Source: Ketogulonicigenium robustum (GTDB lineage: Bacteria > Pseudomonadota > Alphaproteobacteria > Rhodobacterales > Rhodobacteraceae). From it: 64,000 nt of DNA. Below the pieces are notes generated by a model. The model made no database searches and was not told where the DNA came from. It worked only from the letters and a program-made list of their open reading frames with translations. A program made the translations under genes and the position numbers. Within the stretch, counting starts at the first letter, position 1. Every line of letters begins with the position of its first letter. Location: positions 869,501 through 933,500 of the forward strand of contig NZ_CP019937.1 of assembly GCF_002117445.1 (NCBI RefSeq). Reading direction: 5' to 3'. Below, in pieces: positions 51,952 through 64,000 of the stretch.

Positions 51952-53287
51952 ATGTGCCGCAGAAGGTGCGGGTGATGCGTTCGTCCTCGGTTGGGGGGGC
52001 GGCGTAGGTGGGGTTCGGGGTGAAGGGCTGCGTGACGGCGGCCAGCAGGGTGTGGAACGGCGCCTCGTCACCCGCCAGCGCGGCGTAGATGGCCTGTTCG
52101 ATCTGGTGGTTGCGCGGGATGACTTGCGGGTTGCGCAGGGCAGTCAGGTCGGGGTTCAGGGCCAGCCAGTCGCGCTGCCACGCATCAAAACCAGCGCGGT
52201 TGACGAATTGGTCGCGGGCCTCGGGCAGGGTGGCGAAGGTGTTGGTGAAATCGGCGCCGTCTTCTGCCATCAGGTCTAGCAGGCGGGTGGCGATGGGGCG
52301 GGTGTCCTCGGTCAGGGTCAGGCCCAGCTTTGCGCCAAAGACTTCCAGCCACGCGGCCTCGTAGAGCGCGGGGAAGGCGTTGATCGCCTCTTGCATTTCG
52401 GCGCGGGCGGTTTCGGGGTTGGGCATCAGTGGCAGCAGGCAGGTGGCTAGCTGCGCAAGGTTCCAATGCGCGATGTTGGGCTGGTTGCCATAGGCATAGC
52501 GGCCGTAGGTGTCGATGGATGAAAACACCGCGTTCGGATTGTAGCCATCGATAAAGGCGCAGGGGCCGAAGTCGATCGTCTCGCCCGAGACGGCCATGTT
52601 GTCGGTGTTCATCACGCCATGGACAAAGCCGATCCCCATCCATTGCGCGACCAGATGCGCTTGCCGCGCCATGACGCCGTGCAGGAAGTCGAGGGCGTTT
52701 TGCGCATCGGGGTAGTGTAGGTCGCAGGCGTGTTCCAGCAGGGCGCCCACGGCATCAACATCTTGATGCGCGGCGAAGAACTGGAAGGTGCCGATGCGGA
52801 TGTGGCTGCTGGCGACGCGTACCAGAATGGCGCCGGGCAGCGGCATTTCGCGCTGCACGCGGGCGCCGGTTTCCAGTGCCGCCAGCGCACGGGTGGTGGG
52901 GATGCCGAGGGCGTGCATCGCCTCGGACACGATATATTCGCGCAGCACGGGGCCGAGGGCGGCACGCCCGTCGCCCTGACGGCTGAACGGGGTTGGCCCC
53001 GCGCCCTTCAGCACGATGTCTTTGCCGCCCGCGCTGCCCAGCAGCACCGCGCGGCCATCGCCGAGGTAGGGGTTCCAGTTGCCGAATTGGTGCCCCGCAT
53101 AGGCCTGTGCGATGGGGGTGGTGCCTGCAGGGATCGCGTTGCCCGCCATTTCGTCCACGCTGATCGTCAACCCAAGTTCATCGGCCAGCGGCTGATTAAA
53201 GGCAATCAGCCGCGGGGCTGGCACGGGTGTGGGGCGCTGGGGCGCATACATCCGATCAGGTAGGGCGGTATAGGCGGGCGGTTGCAT
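51950..53287 (-). CDS. selO: Protein adenylyltransferase SelO (YdiU)
   Basis: 445-residue pseudokinase that AMPylates proteins, particularly redox enzymes. Features: [98 protein letters not shown], and the conserved C-terminal TFCGT, where the Cys replaces the selenocysteine of eukaryotic SelO. Directly abuts the nucleoside hydrolase gene (stop 53288, start 53287). Confidence 0.95.
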   Translation of the reverse strand: MQPPAYTALPDRMYAPQRPTPVPAPRLIAFNQPLADELGLTISVDEMAGNAIPAGTTPIAQAYAGHQFGNWNPYLGDGRAVLLGSAGGKDIVLKGAGPTPFSRQGDGRAALGPVLREYIVSEAMHALGIPTTRALAALETGARVQREMPLPGAILVRVASSHIRIGTFQFFAAHQDVDAVGALLEHACDLHYPDAQNALDFLHGVMARQAHLVAQWMGIGFVHGVMNTDNMAVSGETIDFGPCAFIDGYNPNAVFSSIDTYGRYAYGNQPNIAHWNLAQLATCLLPLMPNPETARAEMQEAINAFPALYEAAWLEVFGAKLGLTLTEDTRPIATRLLDLMAEDGADFTNTFATLPEARDQFVNRAGFDAWQRDWLALNPDLTALRNPQVIPRNHQIEQAIYAALAGDEAPFHTLLAAVTQPFTPNPTYAAPPTEDERITRTFCGT

Positions 53288-54229
53288 TTACAGGGTTCCG
53301 ATCCGTTCGGTCAGCAGGGCGTAGAAGCCATCGGCATCCACATCGCCGAGGAACAGCGCATTGGGCGCGCGCCCCGAGACGCGCCACCAGTCGGCTACCG
53401 TCATACCACGGGTCAGTTCGGACTGCACTTCGATCTCGACATTGATGTCGCGGCCGGTGAACAGGTCGGGCTGGATCAGCCATGCGATCACGCAAGGGTC
53501 ATGCAGCGGGCCGCCGTCCGAGCCGTATTTGGCGGTATCGAAGCGTTCAAAGAAATCCAGCCAGCCTGCCACCGCATCGCCAAGGCGCGTGCCCATGTCG
53601 CGGAAACGCTGCACGCGGGGGCGGGTGGTCAGGGCTTTGTGGGTCACATCCAGCGGCAACACGGTCAGCGGCACGCCGCTGTCGAAGACGACCTTGGCGG
53701 CCTCGGGGTCGACCCAGATGTTGAATTCGGCGGCGGGGGTGATGTTGCCGACCTCGAAATACGCGCCGCCCATCAGGACGACGCGCTTGACGCGGGCGAT
53801 AATGTCGGGTGCGCGGCGGAAGGCTTGGGCGACGTCGGTCATCGGCCCGAGGGTGCACAGCGTGACCGTGCCCGCAGGTTCGCGGCGCAGAGTTTCGATG
53901 ATGAAATCGACGCCGTGCTGCGCTTGCACCGGCATGGTGGGTTCGGGCAGGTCGGCCCCGTCAAGGCCGGTGGCGCCGTGGACATGTTCGGCCGTGGCCA
54001 GAGTGCGCACCATGGGGCCGGAATGTCCCTCGAACACCGGAATATCGGTGCGGCCTGCCAGTTCCAGCACGACGCGCACGTTGCGGCTGGTCGCGGCAAG
54101 GGGGACGTTGCCGCCGACGGCGACGATGCCCAGCACTTCGATCTCGGCGGGCGACCCCAGCGCCAGCAGAATGGCCAGCGCGTCGTCTTGGCCAGGGTCG
54201 GTGTCGATGATGATTTTTTGCGGTGCCAT
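53288..54229 (-). CDS. Nucleoside hydrolase (inosine-uridine type)
   Basis: 313 residues; N-terminal IIIDTDPGQDDALAILLAL holds the calcium-binding Asp cluster of the family, with VLMGGAYFEVGNITPAAEFNIWVDPEAAKVVFDSG and HDPCVIAWLI downstream. Hydrolyses nucleosides to base and ribose for salvage. GGGAG ribosome site. In an apparent two-gene unit with selO. Confidence 0.94.
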   Translation of the reverse strand: MAPQKIIIDTDPGQDDALAILLALGSPAEIEVLGIVAVGGNVPLAATSRNVRVVLELAGRTDIPVFEGHSGPMVRTLATAEHVHGATGLDGADLPEPTMPVQAQHGVDFIIETLRREPAGTVTLCTLGPMTDVAQAFRRAPDIIARVKRVVLMGGAYFEVGNITPAAEFNIWVDPEAAKVVFDSGVPLTVLPLDVTHKALTTRPRVQRFRDMGTRLGDAVAGWLDFFERFDTAKYGSDGGPLHDPCVIAWLIQPDLFTGRDINVEIEVQSELTRGMTVADWWRVSGRAPNALFLGDVDADGFYALLTERIGTL

Positions 54230-54289
54230 GGCGTTCTCCCAGATGATGCTTGGTATCCAAGCATGGCGGCTGGGGAAGCGCTAGGGCCG

Positions 54290-54819
54290 TTAGCGGCGGC
54301 GCAGCTGGTGAAGCAGGAAAAACGCGGCGATGGCGATGATCGTGGCAATGACCGCGTTCACGGTGTTTGACAGCGCGATGGAGAGGTGTAGCCCGGCAAG
54401 AATCCGAAGCTGGCCCCCCACAGGCCCAGCGCCACAGCAAAGGGGGCCAGCTTGGGCCAGCGCCGCGCCAGCAGTCCCATCACAAAGACCCAAGGCGCCG
54501 GCAGCCACCACAGCCAGCCATGGATGTTGCCCAGCGCCAGAACGGCGGCGATCAGTGTTGTAATGGCGATCAGACCCCAGACAACCGTGTCCGAGAAAAT
54601 CTCCATCCCTTTGCCGCTGAGGGCGCTGATAATGGTGAACAAGGTGCCAAGCAGGAAGCATATGGCAAGGGCGACAAACAGCCACCCAAAGACAACGGCG
54701 GTGCCGCTGCCACGATAGGCCATGATCAGCCCGATAATCAGGGCGATGCCGGCAATGGCTGATGTTATGGAAATGTTGCGCCACGGCAGCAGCGCGCGCG
54801 TGGTGGATGTGTTTGTCAT
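54290..54819 (-). pseudogene. Membrane protein gene with apparent frameshift
   Basis: From ATG 54819 (MTNTSTTRALLPWRN) a frame encodes about five hydrophobic helices (IAGIALIIGLIMAY, VVFGWLFVALAICFLLGTLFTIISAL, GLIAITTLIAAVLALG) and ends at 54358 with a non-helical tail. In the overlapping frame, from about 54395 on, the sequence continues smoothly as AGLHLSIALSNTVNAVIATIIAIAAFFLLHQLRRR to a stop at 54290, a convincing last helix with a positive end. One base change near 54390 joins them. Either a real frameshift or a sequencing error. No family recognised. Confidence 0.6.
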
Positions 54820-54852
54820 GGGCAACCTGTTTTACAGGGGGTTGCCCATGAC
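54815..54852 (-). promoter_or_regulatory. 13-bp inverted repeat enclosing a start codon
   Basis: GTCATGGGCAACC (54815-54827) and GGTTGCCCATGAC (54840-54852) are perfect complements with a 12-nt spacer. On the minus-strand message the downstream arm contains the ATG (54817-54819) of the membrane-protein gene, so folding would hide its start. No T-run follows, so it is not a simple terminator for ilvN. Confidence 0.6.
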
Positions 54853-54882
54853 GATAGTGGGAATTCTTCCGTTGGGGAAGGT

Positions 54883-55443
54883 TTACTTTGCCCCGCGTTT
54901 CAGGCCGGCGACGCCGGTGCGGGCCATCTCGACCAGGCCCAGGGGGCGCATCAGGTCGGCGAAAGCGTCGAGTTTGGTCGGGGCGCCGCTGATTTCAAAG
55001 ACGAAGCTGTCCAGCGTGCTATCGACCACATTGGCACGAAAGATCTCGGCCAGACGCAGGGCCTCGATGCGGGCCTCGCCTTTGCCGGCGACCTTGAACA
55101 GCCCCAATTCGCGCGAGACGGCGTTGCCCTCGACCGTCAGGTCATTGACCGCGTGGACCGAGACGATGCGGCCCAGCTGCGCCTTGATCTGTTCGATCAC
55201 CTGCGGCGTGCCCGATGTGACCACCGTAATACGCGAGCGTTTGTCGAGGTGGTCGACCTCGGCTACGGTGAGGCTTTCGATGTTGTAGCCGCGCCCCGAG
55301 AACATGCCCACCACGCGCGCCAGCACGCCCGGTTCGTTTTCGACCAACACGCTGAGGGTATGGCGTTCGGCGGCGCTTTCGGTGCCCGACAGGTTGTAGA
55401 CCGAATGGCTGACGGAATCGCTGCTGAGTTTCATTGCGGACAT
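54883..55443 (-). CDS. ilvN: Acetolactate synthase small (regulatory) subunit
   Basis: 186 residues from ATG 55443 (MSAMKLSSDSVSHSV; AAGGA upstream). N-terminal ACT domain HTLSVLVENEPGVLARVVGMFSGRGYNIESLTVAEVD binds valine for feedback inhibition; the C-terminal domain (LRLAEIFRANVVDSTLDSFVFEISGAPTKLDAF) activates the large subunit. 13 nt after ilvB. Length fits the ilvH/ilvN family (~165-190). Confidence 0.96.
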   Translation of the reverse strand: MSAMKLSSDSVSHSVYNLSGTESAAERHTLSVLVENEPGVLARVVGMFSGRGYNIESLTVAEVDHLDKRSRITVVTSGTPQVIEQIKAQLGRIVSVHAVNDLTVEGNAVSRELGLFKVAGKGEARIEALRLAEIFRANVVDSTLDSFVFEISGAPTKLDAFADLMRPLGLVEMARTGVAGLKRGAK

Positions 55444-55456
55444 TCCTTGTTCCCCC

Positions 55457-57226
55457 TTATACCAGCATCGCGCCTGCGCCGGTGATCGCACCGACGGTCG
55501 AGGCATCGCCCAACAGCATTTCGTTATGCGGCTTGCCCGACGGGATCATCGGGAAGCAGTTTTCGTGTTTTGCCACCAAGCAATCGAAGATGACGGGGCC
55601 GGGGGTGGTGATCATTTCCATGATCGCGTCATCCAGCGTGTCGGGGTCGTCGCAGATGATGCCCTTGGCGCCGAAGGCCTCGGCCAGTTTAACGAAATCG
55701 GGCAGGCTTTCCGACCAGCTTTGGGAATACCGCTCGCCGTGCAGCAGTTGCTGCCACTGGCGCACCATGCCAAGGCGTTCGTTGTTCAGGATGAACTGCT
55801 TGACCGGCAGGCCGAATTGCATCGCCGTGCCCATTTCTTGCATGTTCATCAGCCAGCTAGCCTCGCCCGCGACGTTGATGACCAGCGCCTCGGGGTGGGC
55901 GATCTGCACGCCGATGCTGGCGGGGAAGCCGTAGCCCATGGTGCCAAGGCCGCCCGAGGTCATCCAGCGGTGAGGTTCGTCAAAGTGCAGGAACTGTGCG
56001 GCCCACATCTGGTGCTGGCCGACCTCGGTCGTGATGTAGCGGTCGTACTTCTTTGTCAGCTCTTGCAAGCGCTGCAGGGCGTATTGCGGTTTGATGACCT
56101 TGCCCGATTGTTCGTAGTGCAGGCAGTCGACCTGTTTCCACGCGGCGATTTCGGGCCACCATTTGGTTTGCACGGCGGCATCGGTCTTGCTGCCGCGGGC
56201 GCGCCATTGGGCCAGCACTTGTTCCAGTACGTCGGCCACATCGCCCACGATGCCGACATCAACGCGGATGACCTTGTTGATCGACGAGGGGTCGATGTCG
56301 ATATGCACTTTGCGCGAGTTGGGGCTGAACGCCGACACGAGGCCGGTGATGCGGTCATCGAACCGCGCGCCGATGTTGATCATCAGGTCGCAGTCATGCA
56401 TCGCCATGTTGGCTTCATACAGGCCGTGCATGCCCAGCATCCCTAGCCACGCCTTGCCCGAGGCAGGATAGGCGCCCAGACCCATCAGGGTCGAGGTGAT
56501 CGGGAAGCCGGTTTCGCCCACCAACTCGCGCAGCAGTTGGCTGGCGCGCGGGCCCGAATTGATGACGCCGCCGCCGGTGTAGAACACGGGGCGCTTGGCG
56601 CGCTCGATCATGGTCACCAGTTCGGCGATGGCGGCCTCGCTCGGGCTGCGGCGCGGGTTGTAGCGCTGCTGCACCGTATCGCGCGGGGTGTAGGTGGCCG
56701 TGGCGAATTGCACGTCTTTGGGGATGTCGATCAGCACGGGGCCGGGGCGGCCGGTGGTGGCGACGTGGAAGGCTTGGTGCAGGGTACGCGACAGGTCGGA
56801 CGTGTCTTTCACCAGCCAGTTGTGCTTGGTGCAGGGGCGGGTGATGCCGACTGTGTCAGCCTCTTGAAAGCCGTCGGTGCCGATCATGAAGGTGGCGACC
56901 TGACCCGACATGACAACTAGCGGGATCGAATCAAGCAGCGCGTCGGTCAGGCCGGTGACGGCGTTCGTCGCGCCCGGGCCCGATGTCACCAGCACCACAC
57001 CGGGCTTGCCGGTCGATCGGGCGTACCCCTCGGCTGCGTGGACGGCGGCTTGTTCGTGGCGCACCAGAATGTGCCGGATTTCGTTTTGTTGGAACAATGC
57101 GTCATAGATGGGTAGGACGGCTCCACCCGGATAGCCGAATACGGTATCTACACCCTGTTCGCGCAGGGCCTGGATCACCATCTGTGCGCCAGTCATTTCC
57201 AGTTCACTGGGCATTTCGCGCGTCAT
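55457..57226 (-). CDS. ilvB: Acetolactate synthase large subunit
   Basis: 589-residue thiamine-diphosphate enzyme condensing two pyruvates (or pyruvate and 2-oxobutyrate) in valine, leucine and isoleucine synthesis. Start ATG 57226 (MTREMPSELEMTGAQM) with GGTGGAG upstream. The catalytic Glu lies in HEQAAVHAAEGYAR, the FAD region in GARFDDRITG, and thiamine binding in GEASWLMNMQEMGTA, where the usual GDGSF is replaced by GEASW, as seen in alphaproteobacteria. Preceded by a leader-peptide attenuator. Confidence 0.97.
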   Translation of the reverse strand: MTREMPSELEMTGAQMVIQALREQGVDTVFGYPGGAVLPIYDALFQQNEIRHILVRHEQAAVHAAEGYARSTGKPGVVLVTSGPGATNAVTGLTDALLDSIPLVVMSGQVATFMIGTDGFQEADTVGITRPCTKHNWLVKDTSDLSRTLHQAFHVATTGRPGPVLIDIPKDVQFATATYTPRDTVQQRYNPRRSPSEAAIAELVTMIERAKRPVFYTGGGVINSGPRASQLLRELVGETGFPITSTLMGLGAYPASGKAWLGMLGMHGLYEANMAMHDCDLMINIGARFDDRITGLVSAFSPNSRKVHIDIDPSSINKVIRVDVGIVGDVADVLEQVLAQWRARGSKTDAAVQTKWWPEIAAWKQVDCLHYEQSGKVIKPQYALQRLQELTKKYDRYITTEVGQHQMWAAQFLHFDEPHRWMTSGGLGTMGYGFPASIGVQIAHPEALVINVAGEASWLMNMQEMGTAMQFGLPVKQFILNNERLGMVRQWQQLLHGERYSQSWSESLPDFVKLAEAFGAKGIICDDPDTLDDAIMEMITTPGPVIFDCLVAKHENCFPMIPSGKPHNEMLLGDASTVGAITGAGAMLV

Positions 57227-57261
57227 TGTCGTCTCCACCTGTGTTGCGACGTGCTGTCGCC

Positions 57262-57295
57262 AGAAAAACAAAAGCCCCCGGGGGTTAACCGGGGG
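57262..57295 (-). terminator. ilvBN attenuator (leader terminator)
   Basis: Minus strand: GCCCCCGG (57288-57295), loop TTAACCC, CCGGGGGC (57273-57280), then TTTTGTTTTT. Located between the leader peptide stop and ilvB, 36 nt before the ilvB start. An intrinsic terminator here, right after a Leu/Ile/Val-containing peptide, indicates transcription attenuation. Confidence 0.9.
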
Positions 57296-57321
57296 CGCAT
57301 GGTTCCATCGCTGGAGTGCCG

Positions 57322-57375
57322 TTACCGGCCCATGCGCCTGAATCCACCTACGAGGGTAATGAGGGTCGGGGTCAT
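57322..57375 (-). CDS. ilvL: ilvBN leader peptide (17 aa)
   Basis: ATG 57375 with GAAGG upstream encodes MTPTLITLVGGFRRMGR and stops at 57322. Leu-Ile-Thr-Leu-Val codons (CTC ATT ACC CTC GTA) near the start are the control codons expected for branched-chain amino-acid attenuation: stalling when charged tRNA is scarce would let an antiterminator form and prevent the 57262-57295 terminator. Confidence 0.87.
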   Translation of the reverse strand: MTPTLITLVGGFRRMGR

Positions 57376-57407
57376 TCCAAGCCTTCGTTGCTTTGTTCGA
57401 TGGCGCG

Positions 57408-57436
57408 CTTATGCACGGCGGCGGTTGGCGCGTCAA
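57408..57436 (-). promoter_or_regulatory. ilvBN promoter
   Basis: Minus strand: -35 TTGACG (57431-57436), 17-nt spacer, -10 CATAAG (57408-57413), 30-odd nt upstream of the leader peptide start, giving a transcript start close to 57400. Confidence 0.7.
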
Positions 57437-57747
57437 CAGATTTTGTAAATTATATGTCTTTTTTGTTATTGTAAGGGACATAATATTTCAACATTACCTT
57501 CGCCGGCGGGGGTGTGGGAAAGCTGCCTTGCGGGGTGATTCTGGCTGATCGGCTCCATTTTAGCCGCTACTCGCCCTATGTTCGTCATAGGTGTCGGAAG
57601 GAATGATCCCAATTTTTCTATGAATTGAAATAAAATTACGCTATCATGGCGTACAGTGAATTTGCAGGCCTTTCGCGGCTTTTTCTATTTCGTGCGAAAT
57701 CGGGGCAAATTACGCTGAGTTTAGCGCATTCGGCGGGGGCGCCATAA

Positions 57748-58875
<1,128 letters not shown>

Positions 58876-58900
58876 GGCGTCGTTTTGCCGTGACTACAGG

Positions 58901-58927
58901 GCCCCGCAGTCAAGCTGCGGGGCTTTT
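58901..58927 (+). terminator. Terminator after takP-like copy 1
   Basis: GCCCCGCAG (58901-58909), loop TCAAG, CTGCGGGGC (58915-58923), TTTT. Confidence 0.88.
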
Positions 58928-58983
58928 GGGTTATGTCAGGGAAGTTTACCTATATATTTCCGCAATAAAATGATGATTTGTAG

Positions 58984-61497
<2,514 letters not shown>

Positions 61498-61520
61498 GCA
61501 GCCGCCCGCGTTTAGCGAAA

Positions 61521-61552
61521 AGCCCCGAGGCGTTGCCTCGGGGCTTTTTTTT
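61521..61552 (+). terminator. Terminator after takP-like copy 3
   Basis: AGCCCCGAGGC (61521-61531), loop GTT, GCCTCGGGGCT (61535-61545), followed by T7. Confidence 0.93.
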
Positions 61553-61585
61553 GTTGGCCTTTTGTTGGAATGTAATGCGCCGCTT

Positions 61586-61615
61586 TAAAAAGAAACGGCG
61601 CCCCGTAGGGCGCCG
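61586..61615 (-). terminator. Terminator of the TRAP permease operon
   Basis: CGGCGCCC (61596-61603), loop CGTA, GGGCGCCG (61608-61615); on the minus strand followed by TTTCTTTTT. Confidence 0.88.
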
Positions 61616-61621
61616 CTTTGA

Positions 61622-63361
61622 TTAGTTGCCGACGTTCAGGCTGCCGGGGCTACCAAGGCCCGGCGCACCGAGGCCGGGGGCACCCGCGCCACCAAGGCTG
61701 GGTCCGCCAAGGCTAGGCCCGCCAAGGCTGGGCCCACCCAATCCGCCACCGACACCCGGCAGGCTGATGGTGACCGAGGATGTGTCGATCGCTGGCCCCT
61801 TGTAGTGCATCACCAGCTGCGGGAAGATGATGACGATGACCATCATCAGCAGTTGCAGCGCCATGAACGGGATTGCCCCCAGATAGATTTGCCCCGATGT
61901 CACTGGTGCGATCTTTTGTCCGGTGATCTTGTCGATATAGGGCACGCGGGGCGCGACCGATCGCAAGAAGTGTAGGGCAAAGCCGAATGGCGGGTGCATG
62001 AACGATGTCTGCATGTTGATTGCAAGGATCACGCCCAGCCAGACAAGGTCGATGTTCAGGGCAACCGCAGGGGCGACCAGCAGCGGCACGATAATAAAGG
62101 CCAGCTCGAAATAATCGAGGAAGAAGGCCAGGAAGAACACAAGGATCGACACCACGATGATGAAGCCTGTGGCACCACCGGGCAGGGATGTCAGCAGGTG
62201 TTCAACCCAGATGTGGCCGTTCACGCCATAGAACGTCAGCGAGAAGACGCGGGCGCCCAGCAGGATGAACATCACGAAGGTCGACAGGCGCGTGGTCGAG
62301 ATCAGGGCCTGTTTGATGACATCGAGGTTCAGGCGGCGCTTGGCTGCAGCCAGGATCAGTGATCCGGCAGCACCCATCGCGCCAGCCTCGGTGGGGGTGG
62401 CAACGCCAAGGAAGATCGTGCCCAGCACCAGGAAGATCAGCGCAACCGGCGGCACCATGACGATGACGACCTGTTGGGCCAGATGCGACATCCGGTTCCA
62501 CTTCAGTTTACGATCCAGCAGCGTGTAACTGTAGACGATCAGCACCGCGACGAAGCCGCCGATGATGTCGGCGTTGCTGGGGGTCATCACGTTGGTGAAC
62601 AGACGGATGCAGATGATCGCCAGAATGATCAGCGCGCCCAAGGCGACGCCAAGCGACCCCATGCCCTTGCCCAGTGTGCGCGCCTCGGGCGGCAGGGCAG
62701 GGACTTTGTGGGGGCGGAAGATGGCCATATATGCAACGTAAAGCAGATAAATGCCTGCCAGCGCCAGCGCGGGGTACATCGCGCCTTTGAACATATCGCC
62801 TGCCGAGCGGCCCAGCTGGTCGGCCAGAACGATCAGCACCAGCGAAGGCGGGACGACCTGGGCCAGCGTGCCCGATGCGGCAATCACGCCCGCCGAGAAC
62901 GAGCGGTCGTAGCCGTAGCGCAGCATGATCGGCAGCGAGATGAGGCCCATGGCGATAACCGACGCGGCCACAACGCCGGTGGTTGCCGCCAGCATGGTGC
63001 CCACGATGACCACGGCAAAAGCCAGACCGCCGCGGATCGAACCGAAGAGTTGGCCGATCGTGTCCAGCAGGTCCTCGGCCATCCCCGATTTTTCAAGGAT
63101 GACCCCCATAAAGGTAAAGAATGGGATCGCCAGCATCGTATCGTTTGACATCGTGCCAAAGAAACGGTCGGGCAGCGCATTCAGCAGCGGCCAGCTTAGC
63201 GTGATGACACCGTTGGAATGGGGTGCCAGTTCGACGCCGATGACGAAGAACAGCAGGCCGTTTGCGGCCAGCGCGAAGGCGACAGGGTAGCCGATCAGCA
63301 AGAAGATGATCAGCGATGCGAACATGATCGGCGCCATGTTCGTGGCGATGAACTCCATCAT
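61622..63361 (-). CDS. TRAP transporter large permease (DctM-type)
   Basis: 579 residues, about 12-14 membrane spans, the ion-coupled translocation subunit. Motifs: PVAFALAANGLLFFVIG, FMGVILEKSGMAEDLL, GTLAQVVPPSLVLIVLADQLG and LDYFELAFIIVPLLVAPAVA. Longer than the usual ~430 residues because of a central insertion typical of the mannitol/chloroaromatic subgroup and a C-terminal Gly/Pro/Ser/Leu-rich tail (about 46 residues, including GGPSLGGPSLGGPSLGG). Coupled to dctQ by ATGA; convergent with the binding-protein genes, its likely partners. Confidence 0.94.
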   Translation of the reverse strand: MMEFIATNMAPIMFASLIIFLLIGYPVAFALAANGLLFFVIGVELAPHSNGVITLSWPLLNALPDRFFGTMSNDTMLAIPFFTFMGVILEKSGMAEDLLDTIGQLFGSIRGGLAFAVVIVGTMLAATTGVVAASVIAMGLISLPIMLRYGYDRSFSAGVIAASGTLAQVVPPSLVLIVLADQLGRSAGDMFKGAMYPALALAGIYLLYVAYMAIFRPHKVPALPPEARTLGKGMGSLGVALGALIILAIICIRLFTNVMTPSNADIIGGFVAVLIVYSYTLLDRKLKWNRMSHLAQQVVIVMVPPVALIFLVLGTIFLGVATPTEAGAMGAAGSLILAAAKRRLNLDVIKQALISTTRLSTFVMFILLGARVFSLTFYGVNGHIWVEHLLTSLPGGATGFIIVVSILVFFLAFFLDYFELAFIIVPLLVAPAVALNIDLVWLGVILAINMQTSFMHPPFGFALHFLRSVAPRVPYIDKITGQKIAPVTSGQIYLGAIPFMALQLLMMVIVIIFPQLVMHYKGPAIDTSSVTISLPGVGGGLGGPSLGGPSLGGPSLGGAGAPGLGAPGLGSPGSLNVGN

Positions 63362-63966
63362 TTTGCTTGCTCCGCTTGCTGCGCCTTCAGGATTTCCGCG
63401 GCGAGTTGCTGGGCCTCTTGCTCGGCCAGGTCACGGGCGGTCACATAAGGGTTCGGGTCGATGTAGGTACCTGTCATCACGCCGACACGCTTGATGATTT
63501 CCGACAGGCCCTGAAAGAACATTTGCAAAAAGCCGATTAGCAGCATCAGCTTGGCGGGCCACAGGATCAGGCCGCCTGCGTTGGCCGACATTTCGCCCGA
63601 ATTGTACGAGCGGATCACGTAGGGCCACAGAAAGTAGATCATGACCAGAACGAAGGGCATCAGAAAGAAGATGTGCCCCAGCAGTTCGATCCAGTTGCGC
63701 GCGTTGCGCGACAGGCGGCCATAGATCAGGTCGATCCTAACGTGGTCGTTCGTTTTGATCACCCAAGATGCGGCCAGCATGAAGGCGGCACCGTAAAGGT
63801 ACCATTGCAGTTCAAGGTAGCCGTTCGACGAATAGTTGAACACTTTGCGCACGATGGCGTTCAGCGCTGAGACGAGAATTGCGACAAAGATGAGCCAGCC
63901 GACCTGTTTACCGATCCACTCGTTCACCCGGTCGACAAGCCTCGAGAAGGCCAGAAGTCCGTTCAT
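63358..63966 (-). CDS. TRAP transporter small permease (DctQ-type)
   Basis: 202 residues with four spans (WLIFVAILVSALNAIVRKVF, LYGAAFMLAASWVIKTNDHVRIDLI, IFFLMPFVLVMIYFLWPYVI, LMLLIGFLQMFFQGL). The DHVRIDL segment is the DctQ signature. C-terminal Gln/Ala/Glu-rich helix. Partner of dctM, overlapping it by 4 nt. Its promoter lies beyond the window end or in the last 34 nt. Confidence 0.94.
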   Translation of the reverse strand: MNGLLAFSRLVDRVNEWIGKQVGWLIFVAILVSALNAIVRKVFNYSSNGYLELQWYLYGAAFMLAASWVIKTNDHVRIDLIYGRLSRNARNWIELLGHIFFLMPFVLVMIYFLWPYVIRSYNSGEMSANAGGLILWPAKLMLLIGFLQMFFQGLSEIIKRVGVMTGTYIDPNPYVTARDLAEQEAQQLAAEILKAQQAEQAK

Positions 63967-64000
63967 ATAATATTTCCCCCCCGCGTAAAAAGATCACGCT

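Noticed and set aside
57227-57481. N-terminal extension of ilvB by 85 codons
   Set aside because: The region holds the leader peptide, attenuator and promoter in another frame, and ATG 57226 has the ribosome site.

Overview
The window is high-GC DNA from an alphaproteobacterium, almost certainly a Rhodobacterales (Rhodobacteraceae) chromosome. The evidence is a complete 17-gene gene transfer agent (GTA) head-tail cluster next to cysE, a ChpT phosphotransferase beside a DUF3553 gene, an ESAT-6-like secreted protein typical of the group, and TakP-type TRAP binding proteins. A PQQ quinoprotein locus would fit genera such as Ketogulonicigenium, but that genus is only a guess.

Layout. 1-1.8 kb: the 3' part of uvrB and an outer-membrane-type protein. 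1.9-9.2 kb: tRNA-Ala(CGC) followed by a 7.3 kb integrated island. The island is bounded by 20-nt copies of the tRNA 3' end and by paired 13-nt tandem repeats that look like integrase arm sites. It carries a tyrosine integrase, a serine recombinase with a promoter/operator, RNase HI plus a zinc-ribbon protein, an excalibur-domain lipoprotein and several unknown or decayed genes. 9.3-10.1 kb: a decayed IS5-family copy. 10.2-16.8 kb: a quinoprotein locus with a four-gene translationally coupled operon (ABC ATPase, permease, binding protein, and an M50/S2P-like membrane protein without its metal ligands), divergent from a PQQ dehydrogenase with an N-terminal cytochrome c and a second binding protein.

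16.9-28.9 kb: housekeeping genes. These are chpT, trigger factor, cpdB, rpsF-rpsR-rplI, a guanidinium exporter under a guanidine-II riboswitch, and fabD-fabG-acpP-fabF-mltG. 29.1-42.8 kb: the complete GTA structural cluster g1 to g15 plus a DUF7742-type gene, all on the + strand and mostly with start/stop overlaps. Two hairpins, one a canonical terminator, lie between mltG and g1. ChpT, whose family transmits the CckA-ChpT-CtrA signal that controls GTAs in relatives, is encoded about 12 kb away.

42.8-57.5 kb: cysE, a PqiA-like membrane protein, the pyruvate dehydrogenase operon (pdhA-pdhB-pdhC, both pdhB and pdhC with lipoyl domains), ftsB, class I aldolase, pgk, two tandem cyclophilins, selO, a nucleoside hydrolase, a frameshifted membrane-protein gene, and ilvB-ilvN preceded by a transcription attenuator with a 17-residue leader peptide. 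57.8-64 kb: three tandem TakP-like TRAP binding proteins, each with its own terminator, convergent with dctM and dctQ. A TRAP system for 2-oxo acids beside pyruvate-consuming ilvBN and pdh suggests an organic-acid theme, but that is inference.

The best candidates for a second look are the tRNA-Ala island and its cargo, the quinoprotein ABC operon with a pseudo-protease, the two RNA-based regulators (guanidine-II switch and ilv attenuator), the terminator in front of the GTA, and the takP triplication.
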